Numbered from the stretch's first letter, positions 9,434-19,613 are shown. The stretch is 64,000 bases of DNA from Bdellovibrionales bacterium (GCA_020630675.1 JAHDIR010000005.1:1-64000); one strand, 5' to 3'. Notes: generated by a model not told the origin, from the letters alone. Program-made: numbers and translations.

Positions 9434-10360
9434 ATGAAATTTTTTATTTTATACATGATCACTTTTATGGCTTTAGAGGTATTTTCTAGTTCTTCGATTG
9501 AGAAAGATAAAGAAAAAATTGAAAGTTCATATCACCCGCAAATAAAATACAAAACAATAGAAACGGGTTTTAGCTTTTCTTACTGTCAATTTCAAAAAAT
9601 TGAAATAACAGGAAAAGACCCCATAAGTTTCAAAGAACGTAAAATAAATATAAACATGTATCACTCAATTCGAAATGTAAACAAAAAGGCAGTTATTGTT
9701 TTACCTCCGACCGGAGGAGTAAATGTCCTTGATCGAGGTTACGCTAATGAATTATGTAAAAATGATATTACAGCAGCCGTTATCTCTGACTGGGATTATC
9801 AAAATGAAATGAGTTTAAATTTTGATATGCATAACAAAGGCGCTTTAAGAGCCTTGGCTGCCACACGCCATGCGGTGGAGCTTCTTAACTCGTTAAATTA
9901 CCATAGTATTGGATTACTTGGCACAAGCATTGGTGCAGTAACCGGCACTTTAGCTATAGGGTTTGAAACAAGGATTTCTGCAGTAGCTCTCATTGTCGGA
10001 GGTGCCAGTTTTGCCGATATAGTAGCAAATAGTGATGAAAAAGGAGCTTTAAAATTAAGAAAAGAGCGTATGAACTTATATAAGTTAAAAAATTTATCAG
10101 AATACGCCACAGCTGCCAGAGCAAATATATGGGTTAACCCAGCTGCGTACTTAAACCATCTTAGTGCCGACATAGAAGCCTTAATCATAACTGCCGACAG
10201 CGATACAACCGTATTGACTAAATATCAATTAGACCTGTTAAAAATTTTTACGTCCCCAAAACAAATACCTCTTTCCGGCGGGCACAGAAAAGCCATCTTA
10301 GATAGTTTTATCTATAAAAGAAAAGAAATTGTTCAATTTTTTAGAGATTCATTAAAATAA
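9434..10360 (+). CDS. Exported alpha/beta hydrolase
   Basis: A 308-residue protein with an N-terminal signal-like segment (MKFFILYMITFMALEVFSSS). It has an alpha/beta hydrolase core: LPPTGG oxyanion-type loop, nucleophile elbow GTSIG (Ser about 165), acid in ITADSD (Asp about 257) and the catalytic His in SGGHRK (about 284). The order and spacing fit a complete catalytic triad. The substrate is unknown, with esterase, peptidase or thioesterase all possible. The ATG at 9434 is chosen because GGGAG lies 6 nt upstream; the in-frame TTG at 9422 would bury that site inside the gene. It stands alone and converges with a lipoprotein gene. Confidence 0.75.
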   Translation: MKFFILYMITFMALEVFSSSSIEKDKEKIESSYHPQIKYKTIETGFSFSYCQFQKIEITGKDPISFKERKININMYHSIRNVNKKAVIVLPPTGGVNVLDRGYANELCKNDITAAVISDWDYQNEMSLNFDMHNKGALRALAATRHAVELLNSLNYHSIGLLGTSIGAVTGTLAIGFETRISAVALIVGGASFADIVANSDEKGALKLRKERMNLYKLKNLSEYATAARANIWVNPAAYLNHLSADIEALIITADSDTTVLTKYQLDLLKIFTSPKQIPLSGGHRKAILDSFIYKRKEIVQFFRDSLK

Positions 10361-10414
10361 AAATACTTATCTTGATAATTGAACCTGTACTTAAAAGCTC
10401 ATTTAAAACCCTAC

Positions 10415-11221
10415 TTACTGCCACCCTATATTTATATGGTGGTCATAGGGGATAGATTCTTTATTAACTCCTATAGTAACTTTATCATTTGCAAGAGTCG
10501 GGCTTTCATTGACAATTTTTTGATTCAGCAAGTTTTTGTTTTTAAAATTATAAAAGGGCTTCTTGTTTTTCAACAAACCTGGAACAGCTTGAATTATTTG
10601 AATGGCTGAATTTGTTTTATAAGAATAAGACCGCCCAACAGTGATTTCTTTAGCTTGTGTGGTAGTATTCTTCATTGGCGAAGACTCTATTAATACTACA
10701 ACTCGGTAATCTTGATTAAGAGGGTCTGGGATATTAGAAACCCTAGGTACAGTTCCACCACCATATAAGCGAGCAGATCCGTTGGCAAAAAAGTGACCAT
10801 CACCATGTTTTCTAGAGTTTGAAACATCACCAATGGTTTTACCAATGGAGTTTATTTGATTTGATAATGATTTAATTTTGTTGGGGTTATTTAATAAATT
10901 ATTGAACTTAAACTCAGAGGAGTTCAAAACTGCTTTCAGTTTGCTTTGAGGTACATGCCAAACTTTCAAATGCATTTTAGCCTTCGGAAATGAGCCAAAA
11001 TTGATTATGCGAGAAGCAGAAAGGGAGTGTCGGCGAAAAACCTGAATGCTAGTAAAGCTGTATGTTTTAGGGCTTATAGAATGAAATAACATATCTTTTT
11101 CGATCACCCAATCTCTTTCTAAAGACTGTACGTTAACATCAGGGCTTAAAGTTTTCTCAGCACACCCTACTAAACTCAACACATAAACAATGGCTAAAAT
11201 TAAACTATTTTTTAAATTCAT
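10415..11221 (-). CDS. Lipoprotein of unknown function
   Basis: A 268-residue protein beginning with a lipoprotein signal ending in LVGC (Cys20). The mature part contains a Gly-rich patch (GSARLYGGG) and a hydrophobic strand (YRVVVLIESSP). No recognised domain or catalytic motif was found. GGAG precedes the ATG. It converges with the hydrolase gene without an obvious terminator between them. Confidence 0.65.
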   Translation of the reverse strand: MNLKNSLILAIVYVLSLVGCAEKTLSPDVNVQSLERDWVIEKDMLFHSISPKTYSFTSIQVFRRHSLSASRIINFGSFPKAKMHLKVWHVPQSKLKAVLNSSEFKFNNLLNNPNKIKSLSNQINSIGKTIGDVSNSRKHGDGHFFANGSARLYGGGTVPRVSNIPDPLNQDYRVVVLIESSPMKNTTTQAKEITVGRSYSYKTNSAIQIIQAVPGLLKNKKPFYNFKNKNLLNQKIVNESPTLANDKVTIGVNKESIPYDHHINIGWQ

Positions 11222-11405
11222 AAAAAAACTCCAATCGATTTTAAAACGTTCTTTTATAAAAATAACACATACAAAACTAATTACTACCGACTATGAAAAA
11301 AAGAGAAATCTGTATAATAATTTTACTACTTATAACGCATAAGCCGGCATGACTTGTTAAGAATGCTAAGTTTTTTAACTTTATCCGTATTTGACTTAAA
11401 AATAG

Positions 11406-11738
11406 TTATTTCTTTCTCGTTGCCGTAAGTAACTCAGCCAAGGTGTTTGCTAAATCACAGATTTTGCCCTCTTCAAGACTTGCAGTTACACTATCAATAA
11501 TGTTCTGAGATGAATAAGTAACGCTCTTTTTATTTAAAGTAAAATTTGTTTCCAAGCACTGTAAAAAACCGACCCCATTTGATGTTCCGAAATGACTTGT
11601 GCAATTCACAGGATTAGCCATGCGATTAATCATTGATAAGGCTCCTTCGTGTCTTTCTTCGCACCCTAGATTTCTATGCCCATAAGAAGAAAGTGGTACA
11701 AATAATAATATTGATATTGCTAAAATTGTTTTTTTCAT
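11406..11738 (-). CDS. Small secreted protein of unknown function
   Basis: A 110-residue protein with a clear cleavable signal peptide (MKKTILAISILLFVPLSSYG) and four cysteines in the mature part (CEERHE, NCTSHFG, LQCLE, KICDL), which may form two disulfides in the periplasm or outside. AAGGAG sits 6 nt before the ATG. No family was recognised. It is flanked by other exported-protein genes on the same strand but is too far from them for an operon. Confidence 0.65.
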   Translation of the reverse strand: MKKTILAISILLFVPLSSYGHRNLGCEERHEGALSMINRMANPVNCTSHFGTSNGVGFLQCLETNFTLNKKSVTYSSQNIIDSVTASLEEGKICDLANTLAELLTATRKK

Positions 11739-12102
11739 AAAAAACTCCTTTTTTAATTTTTGTTAAAACATAATTATTAATAAACTAAATTGATAAATAT
11801 TATCGTTCTCTATTAAAATAAATTAAATTCACTACATAGGTCGACTTTTCGGGCTCGATCCAATCTAAAGCTCAATGTCATTAATTTGTATTATAATTTA
11901 TATTTTTTGTTTCTCTGGTAACTAGTACCATTTGAGGAGAACGTCGTGAACTGACGTTCAAGCATATAAAACCATGATTTAAATTTTAAGTAAATAGTGG
12001 GTTTTCATCTTTGTAAGATATTCAAGCTATGTCTAGATTTTATACATTTAGATAAAGCATAAATCAGCTTGTGTACTATAAGCTGATTTCTAATGTGTGA
12101 TT
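11739..12102. other. Intergenic region with two hairpins
   Basis: This region holds the upstream sequence of the small secreted protein gene and the end of the glycosidase gene. A perfect 7-bp dyad with 7-nt loop (GAACGTC/GACGTTC, 11939-11959) and the terminator-like stem at 12061-12089 are visible. No coding potential was seen. Confidence 0.4.
12061..12089 (-). terminator. Terminator-like hairpin after the glycosidase lipoprotein
   Basis: A perfect 10-bp stem (AAATCAGCTT/AAGCTGATTT) with a 9-nt loop lies 14 nt past the stop of the minus-strand gene at 12103. The following T-run is poor (ATTTATGCTTT), so termination efficiency is uncertain. Confidence 0.55.
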
Positions 12103-13605
12103 TTAACGGTCTATAACTATAAAAGTGTCTGATTTTTTTATTTTTAGGTTTTTGAAGGCCCCTCTTCTATTTGTCATATCAAATGCATCAACGAATCTGT
12201 TTAACGAAGCAGGTGGCCATCCTACACGCTGACCTACTTTACTTGCATTGAATACAGCTTGAGTAGATGGGTCAATATTGAGCTCATAACTTTTAAATTG
12301 ATCGTCATTGTCATATTGTTTAAACCATATGAGTTGAAAACCTTTACCTTGTCCTTGTTTAGGCTTAAAGCTAACGATATATAGCCCAGTTTGGCCATCA
12401 AAATTAGAGGTAACAACTAAGGGAGACTCTGGGTAATTCCGCTCTTGCCTTTCAAATAACTGTGATAGTAACCAGTAAGCATATGCTGACCTCTTGGGCC
12501 CGTCCTTAACCAACCCATTTTCATAAAGTTTGTCTGGATTGTAAAATAAGCCATTCAGTGCAAAATGATGATCTCCCCAAAGTGGGTTTCCAAAATGAGG
12601 TCGATCTATAGGGTAACCAAAGGTGGTGTACTGAGCGCCTTTAGAAAGAGCAAGAGCCACTGTTCTCAAACCATAAGATGCTTGCATCTCTTCCGTTTGA
12701 AAATGTAAAGACTTTATAATGTTGCCCTCACTATCGCGACGTATTGCTTGACCTGAATGTGTATTATTTTCCGTTAAAATAAAATTAGGTTTATATGTTT
12801 GAAACCTATTTAATAGTCGTTTAATTGGAACAACTATATTTTCAGCATCTTTAAAATCATGGTGGTAATGTATGTCTAAGCTCAAAGTGTCGCCGCTATA
12901 TTTTCTTGTAAGAGCTTTTCTAAACGCTTCAAACTTTTCCAAACGATCAGGTTTTTCATTATCAAATACTTTTGATGTCAGGGATAAAGTTAACTTTGCC
13001 TTTGGATTATTCTCAATTAAAAAACTTTCAAGATGATTTAGTCTTTCAACAAAGTCTTCTACTTCCCCTACTCCAACGGGGAAGTTTGTACTATTGTCAT
13101 GGTCATATTCATTACCAAGTTGCCAATATCGAATTTTATCTCCAAACTTATTATTGAAGTAATGAAGAACTTCTTCAAAGTCTTCTAGGTTGTCATTTTT
13201 ATATATCTTCGTAAACTGTAATAGAAAAATTCGATTTTCTGAATCTAGCTCTTCCATACACTTATAAGCTCTGCGTATAGCTATAGGCCTATGCCAGTCA
13301 TTCACAAAAACTCTAATAAAGCCTGGGTTCAAATCAATCATGTTTTGCTTTGAGGCATCGTAGTGAGTACCGCAATTTACAAAAAGAGCCATCGGATTTC
13401 CGTAAAGTAAGACCTGATCATTTGGGGCAGCTGTGATGTCATCTTCATCTTTAATTGGATTTGTTTTTATATTTTTTTGTTGAGTTTGGTTAATAGATGT
13501 TTGAATTTCATTATTTTGAAAACTAAATTCAGTACAATTCTGAAAAGAAAACATAACGCCTATTAATGTAATGACATAGAAAGAAATTTTTATTTGTTTT
13601 TCCAC
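12103..13605 (-). CDS. Clan GH-A-like glycoside hydrolase lipoprotein
   Basis: A 500-residue protein with a signal peptide and SFQNC lipobox (Cys24). The body resembles a (beta/alpha)8 glycosidase of clan GH-A: strand-4 motif WQLGNEY (predicted acid/base Glu166) and strand-7 motif FILTENN (predicted nucleophile Glu279), with LDIHYHH between them and a C-terminal beta domain. A retaining glycosidase at the cell surface is likely; the exact family (GH39, GH79, GH5-like) cannot be decided by eye. The start is GTG, preceded by AAAAGGGGATTTTAA. The AAGGGGATTTT element is shared with two other FQNC/VNC lipoprotein genes here. Confidence 0.7.
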   Translation of the reverse strand: MEKQIKISFYVITLIGVMFSFQNCTEFSFQNNEIQTSINQTQQKNIKTNPIKDEDDITAAPNDQVLLYGNPMALFVNCGTHYDASKQNMIDLNPGFIRVFVNDWHRPIAIRRAYKCMEELDSENRIFLLQFTKIYKNDNLEDFEEVLHYFNNKFGDKIRYWQLGNEYDHDNSTNFPVGVGEVEDFVERLNHLESFLIENNPKAKLTLSLTSKVFDNEKPDRLEKFEAFRKALTRKYSGDTLSLDIHYHHDFKDAENIVVPIKRLLNRFQTYKPNFILTENNTHSGQAIRRDSEGNIIKSLHFQTEEMQASYGLRTVALALSKGAQYTTFGYPIDRPHFGNPLWGDHHFALNGLFYNPDKLYENGLVKDGPKRSAYAYWLLSQLFERQERNYPESPLVVTSNFDGQTGLYIVSFKPKQGQGKGFQLIWFKQYDNDDQFKSYELNIDPSTQAVFNASKVGQRVGWPPASLNRFVDAFDMTNRRGAFKNLKIKKSDTFIVIDR

Positions 13606-13846
13606 TTAAAATCCCCTTTTTTATACTAAATAGTATCATATACATAAGACATGATGGGCCACTAACGTTAATAATGTACTTTATTGATACAGCTCCACTC
13701 TCCCTTAGTCTCTTCATTTACAAAACTTATACTCTATTTGTAGTTAGTACGGTTGTTGTCGGTAAATCTAACTTTAAATAGCTAGCCTTTAGTCTTTTGA
13801 AAAAAGTAATGACATAGGGCTTTAGGCCAAATAAAAAATGAATATA

Positions 13847-14608
13847 TCATGCATTAAAATTGAACTCTTCAAATAGTTTTTTTAATTTTTCAAGCAAGTA
13901 TTCGCTGGTTAGACCATTGTCTACGGCACATTTTTTAACGTACTCAGGCTCTGTGGCTATTGTAATCAAACCGGCGTGATGAACTAATGTTTTAAACACA
14001 TCCCTATTTTCAGGGGCTACTGAATTAAAACTATTAAAATAATCTAAATCAATATCTAAAATATAAGGAGAAGAAATCAAAGGATACTCCTTGGTTTGTT
14101 TTGTAATATCATCAAATGCAGCTAGGGCTTGCTTCAAAAAAACGGACTCTAAAACACTATCGTAATCTGGCGTTTTTCTACCCTGCTCATTAATAATTTC
14201 ATTAACCGCAAAACAGGCAATTTTATGATTTTCATAAATGTCTAGCTTTGTGGTTCTTGCATTATGTGCAATGACAAAAGCTGATGAAATTATATTGGCA
14301 TGAATGGCTGTCACAATATGCTCATCATTATTTAGTTTAGAAATAGCATCAACAACGGTGTTTGCCCTAGCAAAGTTAATATTTTCTAAGTATGAGTTTT
14401 GGATAACTTTAAAACGTTTTTCTGAAAGGTCTTTGCCGTAATGGTTGGCTATCCAACGACGAAATGGTTGAGAGGTGTCTGTATGATGATCTAAGGTAAT
14501 TAGCCTCGGCGCCTGCTGCAAGGTGCTTCTGTAATTTGCCCAAGCAGACAGAACTTTATGATGACTATCTACAGTACTAATAAAAATTTTGTTTGGATAA
14601 GTATTCAT
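13847..14608 (-). CDS. UPF0489 family arginase-fold protein
   Basis: A 253-residue cytoplasmic protein with the paired acidic motifs of the UPF0489 family: LDHHTD (Asp40, His42, Asp44) and LDIDLDYF (Asp185, Asp187, Asp189). These match the two metal-binding stretches of the arginase/deacetylase fold. Members of this family include the peptide arginases that turn arginine into ornithine in RiPP precursors. No RiPP precursor or radical SAM gene is visible here, so the substrate is unknown. It starts 19 nt after the CHMI-like gene on the same strand, so they are probably co-transcribed. There is no clear ribosome-binding site, which suggests coupling. Confidence 0.7.
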   Translation of the reverse strand: MNTYPNKIFISTVDSHHKVLSAWANYRSTLQQAPRLITLDHHTDTSQPFRRWIANHYGKDLSEKRFKVIQNSYLENINFARANTVVDAISKLNNDEHIVTAIHANIISSAFVIAHNARTTKLDIYENHKIACFAVNEIINEQGRKTPDYDSVLESVFLKQALAAFDDITKQTKEYPLISSPYILDIDLDYFNSFNSVAPENRDVFKTLVHHAGLITIATEPEYVKKCAVDNGLTSEYLLEKLKKLFEEFNFNA

Positions 14609-14627
14609 AAAAATTTATTTGAATAAT

Positions 14628-14939
14628 CTATTTTTTATAAACCCCAAGATCTATGATTTCTACAGAAATAGTGCCTTTTTGAATAAGCTGACTGGCTTTA
14701 TCAAATAGATTAGACGCTATCTGTTCTTTTAAATTTTGGCTTCGACCAGGCAAAAGCTTTAAAGTAATAGCCGTGTGGTCCTGACTAGATTCGTCCCCAC
14801 AAAAAGATAATAACGGAGAATACAGCCTGGTTTTTACAGAAGAAAGAGAAACAGTCTCTTGCTTTCCAACTAAGTCATGTAAATCTTTAACTATGCTGGA
14901 CGCTAAAGAGGCTGTACTTTCAATAATTAAGTGTGGCAT
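14628..14939 (-). CDS. CHMI-like tautomerase (5-carboxymethyl-2-hydroxymuconate isomerase family)
   Basis: A 103-residue protein that begins MPHLIIESTASL, the N-terminus of the HpcD/CHMI tautomerases in which Pro1 (after Met removal) is the catalytic base. Length and pattern (ITLKLLPGRS, ISVEIIDL) fit the family. The homoprotocatechuate pathway genes that normally accompany hpcD are absent, so the substrate may differ. A GGGAG ribosome-binding site precedes the ATG. It is paired with the UPF0489 gene downstream. Confidence 0.75.
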   Translation of the reverse strand: MPHLIIESTASLASSIVKDLHDLVGKQETVSLSSVKTRLYSPLLSFCGDESSQDHTAITLKLLPGRSQNLKEQIASNLFDKASQLIQKGTISVEIIDLGVYKK

Positions 14940-14981
14940 TAATTGACTCCCTTTTTTTCACCCATCTTTTTATCAGCTTAT

Positions 14982-16019
14982 TTACCTAAATTTAAAAAGG
15001 AAGCGTATTCCGAGCGTTAGTTCTTGATCTTGATAAAGTTCTTCTTCTCCACCAAAGCGTCTAAAAGGTTTATTTTTATCTTGCAGTACAACACTAGCGT
15101 TTTTAAGCTTAAAATAATTAGATCTAAATACACGGTTCAGTCCTCGATTAATACCTTCAACTGGATTTATCAAAGTATGAACTAAACGCCCTAATTTATG
15201 ACTACCTGCCAAGCGGTAATCTTGCTCTTTAAGATGAAGGCTCCATTGATGAAACATTTCCCCAAAAACGGCTCCAGCCACAGGAGTGATAATTAAATCT
15301 TGGATAGAGGGGATTTCAGCTATGGCTTCAATACCATACTCCCACAAAACCGTTGATACAAAAAAAGCAAAACCAAAAGAATCCATTTTAGAGAAACCTT
15401 GCTTACGTAAAATTAAATATAAATAAGCTCCGTTTAATGGATGAATAAAATAATTAAAAATCCAACTATCTTTATCCACAACCGGGCCGGCTTTTATATT
15501 ATCATCATACTCATCTAAAAGCTCAGTAAAGCTTTGATTATGAGACCAGTTTGTTACATCTTCAGGCAAAGCAAACAAGACGGCAAAAGCAGCTATACCA
15601 CTCACCGATACATTACGAATGGCTTCAGCTATAATTCTTTGCTTTTCAGGTAAGTGATCATAATTGAGGGGAAGAGCTATTCGATCTTCAGAATAATAAA
15701 GTGAAGAAGATTTATTTGATGAATAAGCAGCAATAACTTCTTCTGACCTTTCAGCTGAAGCATAACCAAAAAAATCATGAATATAATTATGTTTAGGGAT
15801 ATTTAAATTTACTCTTACTTTTGAGTCTGATGAGCTTTCAACTTCAATGGTCTGAGCACCTTGATTTGGTTTAAAAAGATTTTCATACTTTATTTTCTCT
15901 ACAGCTGCCGGGTTTTTGGGGCCAAGGACCAATCCGTTAGCTTGTGAGAAATTAAAAGGTAAAAGAGAAAAAACAATCGTGATACAAAGTATAAATCTAT
16001 TTTTTTTTAGTGAAAACAT
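14982..16019 (-). CDS. DUF3943 membrane-associated protein
   Basis: A 345-residue protein with a signal peptide. The central region carries the DUF3943 signature (FNYFIHPLNGAYLYLILR ... LWEYGIEAIAEIPSIQDLIITP ... GEMFHQWS) with hydrophobic stretches, and a C-terminal strand ending in F-R-F-K-F-R-like alternation. The family occurs in Gram-negative envelopes and has no established function that I know of. It lies 42 nt upstream of the CHMI gene on the same strand and might share its transcript. Confidence 0.75.
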   Translation of the reverse strand: MFSLKKNRFILCITIVFSLLPFNFSQANGLVLGPKNPAAVEKIKYENLFKPNQGAQTIEVESSSDSKVRVNLNIPKHNYIHDFFGYASAERSEEVIAAYSSNKSSSLYYSEDRIALPLNYDHLPEKQRIIAEAIRNVSVSGIAAFAVLFALPEDVTNWSHNQSFTELLDEYDDNIKAGPVVDKDSWIFNYFIHPLNGAYLYLILRKQGFSKMDSFGFAFFVSTVLWEYGIEAIAEIPSIQDLIITPVAGAVFGEMFHQWSLHLKEQDYRLAGSHKLGRLVHTLINPVEGINRGLNRVFRSNYFKLKNASVVLQDKNKPFRRFGGEEELYQDQELTLGIRFLFKFR

Positions 16020-16272
16020 TCTACCCCCAATGACTTAAAACCTTATAAACAAAATGATACAAAGCATCTATAATAAAACCCTAAGATTGCAGTTTTTATC
16101 TAGCTAAATGAAAGGATTTCATAGTCTCTCAACTTATTTACCCTTAATGTACTAAAGCTCAAACTGAACTTGTTTACAAATATTTGAAAAAAGTGAGCGG
16201 AGCAAAAAGCAATTGAAGCTAAGGCATTGAATGCCCGATTTCATTTTTTTAAAAAAATATTTCATATATGAA

Positions 16273-19200
16273 TTAGTTTGTTGATGAAACGTCTATATTT
16301 CGAAGACTACATTTTAATGTTTGATTCGCATTGGTTTGCAAAAAAGCTTTTATGTATAAAAGTCCCGGGCCGTGATCATTTGAAAAGCTAATAATATGGT
16401 TTTCAAGATTTAGCTTTGTTGTCAGGTCACTGGCGGCAAGCACTGGAGACCAAGCCCCATTGTTAAAATAAAAATAATTCGTTCCATCTGGGCTTAACTG
16501 ATAAGTCACACAATCGTCTGCGTTTACTTTTATAGACTGAATACTTTTGTAGGCATAGGCTTTAAACGGAGTAACTTCTTGTAAACTTGAAGGGTATCTA
16601 TCTTGACCACTTGTGTTTAAATTCACAGATGTGAGCTCGGGCAAGCAAGGGCTACCACTACAGGCATTGTTATCATCAGCTTCCATATAAACTCTATATC
16701 GAAAATAAGGATTAGCATTGAGCCTTGCTGCCAAAGGTAAACCATCAAAATTAATGACTGGGTTTGTTGGCCTAGGGCTAGCGGCTAATATAATTTCATC
16801 ACCCACACAAATGTTACCATCACTGTCAGAAGTATTGTTTCCGCAATTAAAATTTAAGTCAGTGGTTTTACGATTAAAAAGTTCTGAGTAGTAGGTGGAA
16901 TCATCACCACCAGGTCCTATAAATTTTGCTTTATGAGGGTCATCAAAATCCAAGGCATTTGCAATTGTATCACCATCGCAGTCATTGGCATTTCCTTCTG
17001 GAGATGTACTAAAAGTTTTACATTCACATGAAGAGTCTATACAGCTTTTCACTTGTATTTTAATACGATTTGCACCTCGGCGGTAAAGCTGCCTGATTTC
17101 TAAAGCTGAAAGAGCTCTTGACCAAATTGCATACTCGTCAATAGAACCAAGAAAACGTTGGGTACCTAATCCTGTTTGACCTATCACATGATTTAAACTT
17201 CCAATGATTGAATCATTGTTTACTAAGGCTTGAGATGCTTTTTCCTCACCATCAACATATATTTTAACACCTACATCACGATCAAAAGTCCAACTAAGAT
17301 GATGCCAGCTATTATCTCTATAGTCTTCGGCAACAGTGAGGCTGTTGACAATTTGACTAGATCCATCTGAAATCCATAGCTGAATAAACCCACTTGCACC
17401 ATTTATAGACAACCAGTGCCCTTCAGTTACAGATGTTGTTGAACCGCTAAGACTAATAATCCCCCATGAATTTTGGGGATCAAGGGCTTTAATCCATACA
17501 GACATTGTATAATCATCACTACCCATACTTAACGAAGGGTCTGTCCCTAAATCAATATAGCCAGTTGATAAATCAAAGGAGGCGCTTTTACTAAACAAAG
17601 GGGTTAAGTAAGAGGAATTAACGGTTCCAACGACAGTTCCTCCAAGACCAAGTGAAGAACTATCTTTGACTTCACCAGCTAGGCCACTCCAAGAATTTTC
17701 ATTGAAATTAAAGTACCTTGCCAACTGTAAGTTTAAGTCACTCGTTATACCTGAGTATCCAATGTTATTTTCGTTATCTAGGTTTCCATCTCTATCAAAA
17801 TCACCAACTAACTCTTTACCAAAAGGTAAACTCGTTGACCAACTGAGATTGGGCCATTCAGAGGTTGTACTTCCTAAAAACATGACTTCGGAGTCATAAT
17901 ATCCAGCGTATTTTTGTTTTTGACGATTATATATTTTTAAAAAATCACCTGCCGTTAAATCAACATTCCATATAGCTAAATCATCTAATTCGCCATCAAA
18001 AGAATATGCAGAACTTGTTACGGCAGTGATCATTCCGATTCTACGTACACCACCAAATGTCGAAACAGTTGATACCAACAATGAGTGACTGATATCCATC
18101 TCCCCATTGATAAATATTTTTAAAACTCCATCTTTAAAGGATATACTGACCATACTCCATACGTTCTCTTCTAATTTATTATTAGAAAGGCTCCAAGACC
18201 CAACCGACTGAATAAAAACAGCAATTTTTCCAGATTGAGAGGGAACACCATTATCCCATAGTGATATCCCCATACCAGGAAAAGGAGAGGCGCCGTACCC
18301 ACCCCATATAAATTCGGATGAGCCATCTGAATCATACGGACTTGGTTTTACCCAAAAATTAAAACTAAAATTCGAACCAAAATCAAAATCTGCATGATAG
18401 GGAACTTCAGCCCAACTCAAGAGGTCATCAAATACCCCAGAACCAGAGCCAATTTTTCCATTTGTAGTGTGGCCTACCGTTCCGTTGGCAACAGCATGGT
18501 GCCCTTTGCCAGAATAATCTTGCCAATTCCCATCCATTTTCCAATAACCAACAATATCGCTCCACCTTGGTGTCCAATTTGGAGAAAGATTCGTTTGGTC
18601 TGAAAAAATTTGCTTTTGTACATTCCATAATTGAAAAACTTGTTCTTCAGTCACCGCTTCGGAAAAAAATGACACTTCATCAAGTTCTCCATGAAAGGAC
18701 TGACCTCCTGAAACTTGATCTCTTGTAAAAGTTAAATCTGATGTGTAGTTGGGTATAAAAGCACTACTCTCAGACGCCATTGTATCTAAAGAACCATTTA
18801 TATATATCTTTGCTCTTTGCGCGATCGGCAACGAGCCATCATAAACAACTGCTATATGGTTCCAAACTCCTGGCAAAACTTCACCAACAGACTCAAAACG
18901 ATCGTCCACACCGATGATATCGACACTAATTTTATTATTCAGATACCAAATGGTAAATGCTTGATTATCATTTGTGTTTACTCTTTTTGAAAGAATCGCA
19001 TCATAGCCAGTAGAGCTTGATAAAGGCTTAACCCATGCCACTATAGACAATTGATCACGACCATCTATAATATCTGAATCTGGAACAATAAATCGATCAC
19101 CATCTCCATCAAAGTTGACGGCTTCACCTATTCTTCCAGGTACAAAATGATTGTCACCAGTAGGCGTTCCCACAAAACCACTAGAAGATATATCGGAGTA

Positions 19201-19557
19201 GTCCCCATCTAAGCGCCAATAACCAATTAAACTTGTTGAAAGCTCAGGGCGTATGGCAGTCACACTTAAAGAGTTTGAGTTAGGTTCTGCTAAAAGTATT
19301 TTATTGTCTTTAAAGAAAGCTCCTACAAAATTACCTTCAATAAAATCTTCACCTTCTTGTTGTAAATCAAGAGGCTTTAATTGAACTCCCCCGTCTTTTA
19401 CTTCAACATAATTTTCATCATAGTTAAGGTTGGTATCTTTAGAAAAATCCCATGTGGGATCTAGAAAAGAATCGAAATCAAAAGTTGTCTTTTCATAGCT
19501 ACATGATGTTGCCAAAAATATAATTACTAAATGTAACAACAAATATTTCATAATCAA
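16273..19557 (-). CDS. Giant three-module LamG lipoprotein, paralogue 2 of 4
   Basis: A 1094-residue paralogue with lipoprotein signal (ATSC), N-terminal frame DPTWDFSK ... YDENYVEVKDG, three LamG modules (starting near GYWRLDG, GYWKMDG and ARYFNFNE), the GDFDRDGNLDNE linker and the conserved Cys-rich C-terminal block (SCIDSSCECK, DCDGDTIAN, GPGGDD). A TTG start at 19557 has AAGGAG at 8 nt; the ATG at 19551 would be 14 nt away, so the TTG is favoured. It follows the GH-A-like lipoprotein gene by 56 nt and probably shares its transcript, linking binding and cleavage of a glycan. At the position where paralogues 3 and 4 match the intergenic repeat (RKGTDTLF), this copy reads RKTTDLNF. Confidence 0.85.
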   Translation of the reverse strand: MIMKYLLLHLVIIFLATSCSYEKTTFDFDSFLDPTWDFSKDTNLNYDENYVEVKDGGVQLKPLDLQQEGEDFIEGNFVGAFFKDNKILLAEPNSNSLSVTAIRPELSTSLIGYWRLDGDYSDISSSGFVGTPTGDNHFVPGRIGEAVNFDGDGDRFIVPDSDIIDGRDQLSIVAWVKPLSSSTGYDAILSKRVNTNDNQAFTIWYLNNKISVDIIGVDDRFESVGEVLPGVWNHIAVVYDGSLPIAQRAKIYINGSLDTMASESSAFIPNYTSDLTFTRDQVSGGQSFHGELDEVSFFSEAVTEEQVFQLWNVQKQIFSDQTNLSPNWTPRWSDIVGYWKMDGNWQDYSGKGHHAVANGTVGHTTNGKIGSGSGVFDDLLSWAEVPYHADFDFGSNFSFNFWVKPSPYDSDGSSEFIWGGYGASPFPGMGISLWDNGVPSQSGKIAVFIQSVGSWSLSNNKLEENVWSMVSISFKDGVLKIFINGEMDISHSLLVSTVSTFGGVRRIGMITAVTSSAYSFDGELDDLAIWNVDLTAGDFLKIYNRQKQKYAGYYDSEVMFLGSTTSEWPNLSWSTSLPFGKELVGDFDRDGNLDNENNIGYSGITSDLNLQLARYFNFNENSWSGLAGEVKDSSSLGLGGTVVGTVNSSYLTPLFSKSASFDLSTGYIDLGTDPSLSMGSDDYTMSVWIKALDPQNSWGIISLSGSTTSVTEGHWLSINGASGFIQLWISDGSSQIVNSLTVAEDYRDNSWHHLSWTFDRDVGVKIYVDGEEKASQALVNNDSIIGSLNHVIGQTGLGTQRFLGSIDEYAIWSRALSALEIRQLYRRGANRIKIQVKSCIDSSCECKTFSTSPEGNANDCDGDTIANALDFDDPHKAKFIGPGGDDSTYYSELFNRKTTDLNFNCGNNTSDSDGNICVGDEIILAASPRPTNPVINFDGLPLAARLNANPYFRYRVYMEADDNNACSGSPCLPELTSVNLNTSGQDRYPSSLQEVTPFKAYAYKSIQSIKVNADDCVTYQLSPDGTNYFYFNNGAWSPVLAASDLTTKLNLENHIISFSNDHGPGLLYIKAFLQTNANQTLKCSLRNIDVSSTN

Positions 19558-19613
19558 AAAAACCGCTCCTTATCAATAACTTATCGACAAAAGGAGTTTG
19601 TAGCTTAAATTCT

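Noticed and set aside
16261..16272. TTCATATATGAA palindrome after LamG paralogue 2 as a terminator
   Set aside because: It is AT-only apart from two G/C pairs and is followed by mixed A and T runs, so the stem would be too weak.
18428..18628. Extra minus-strand small gene inside LamG paralogue 2
   Set aside because: Overlaps the conserved LamG frame entirely, has no ribosome site and low-quality composition.
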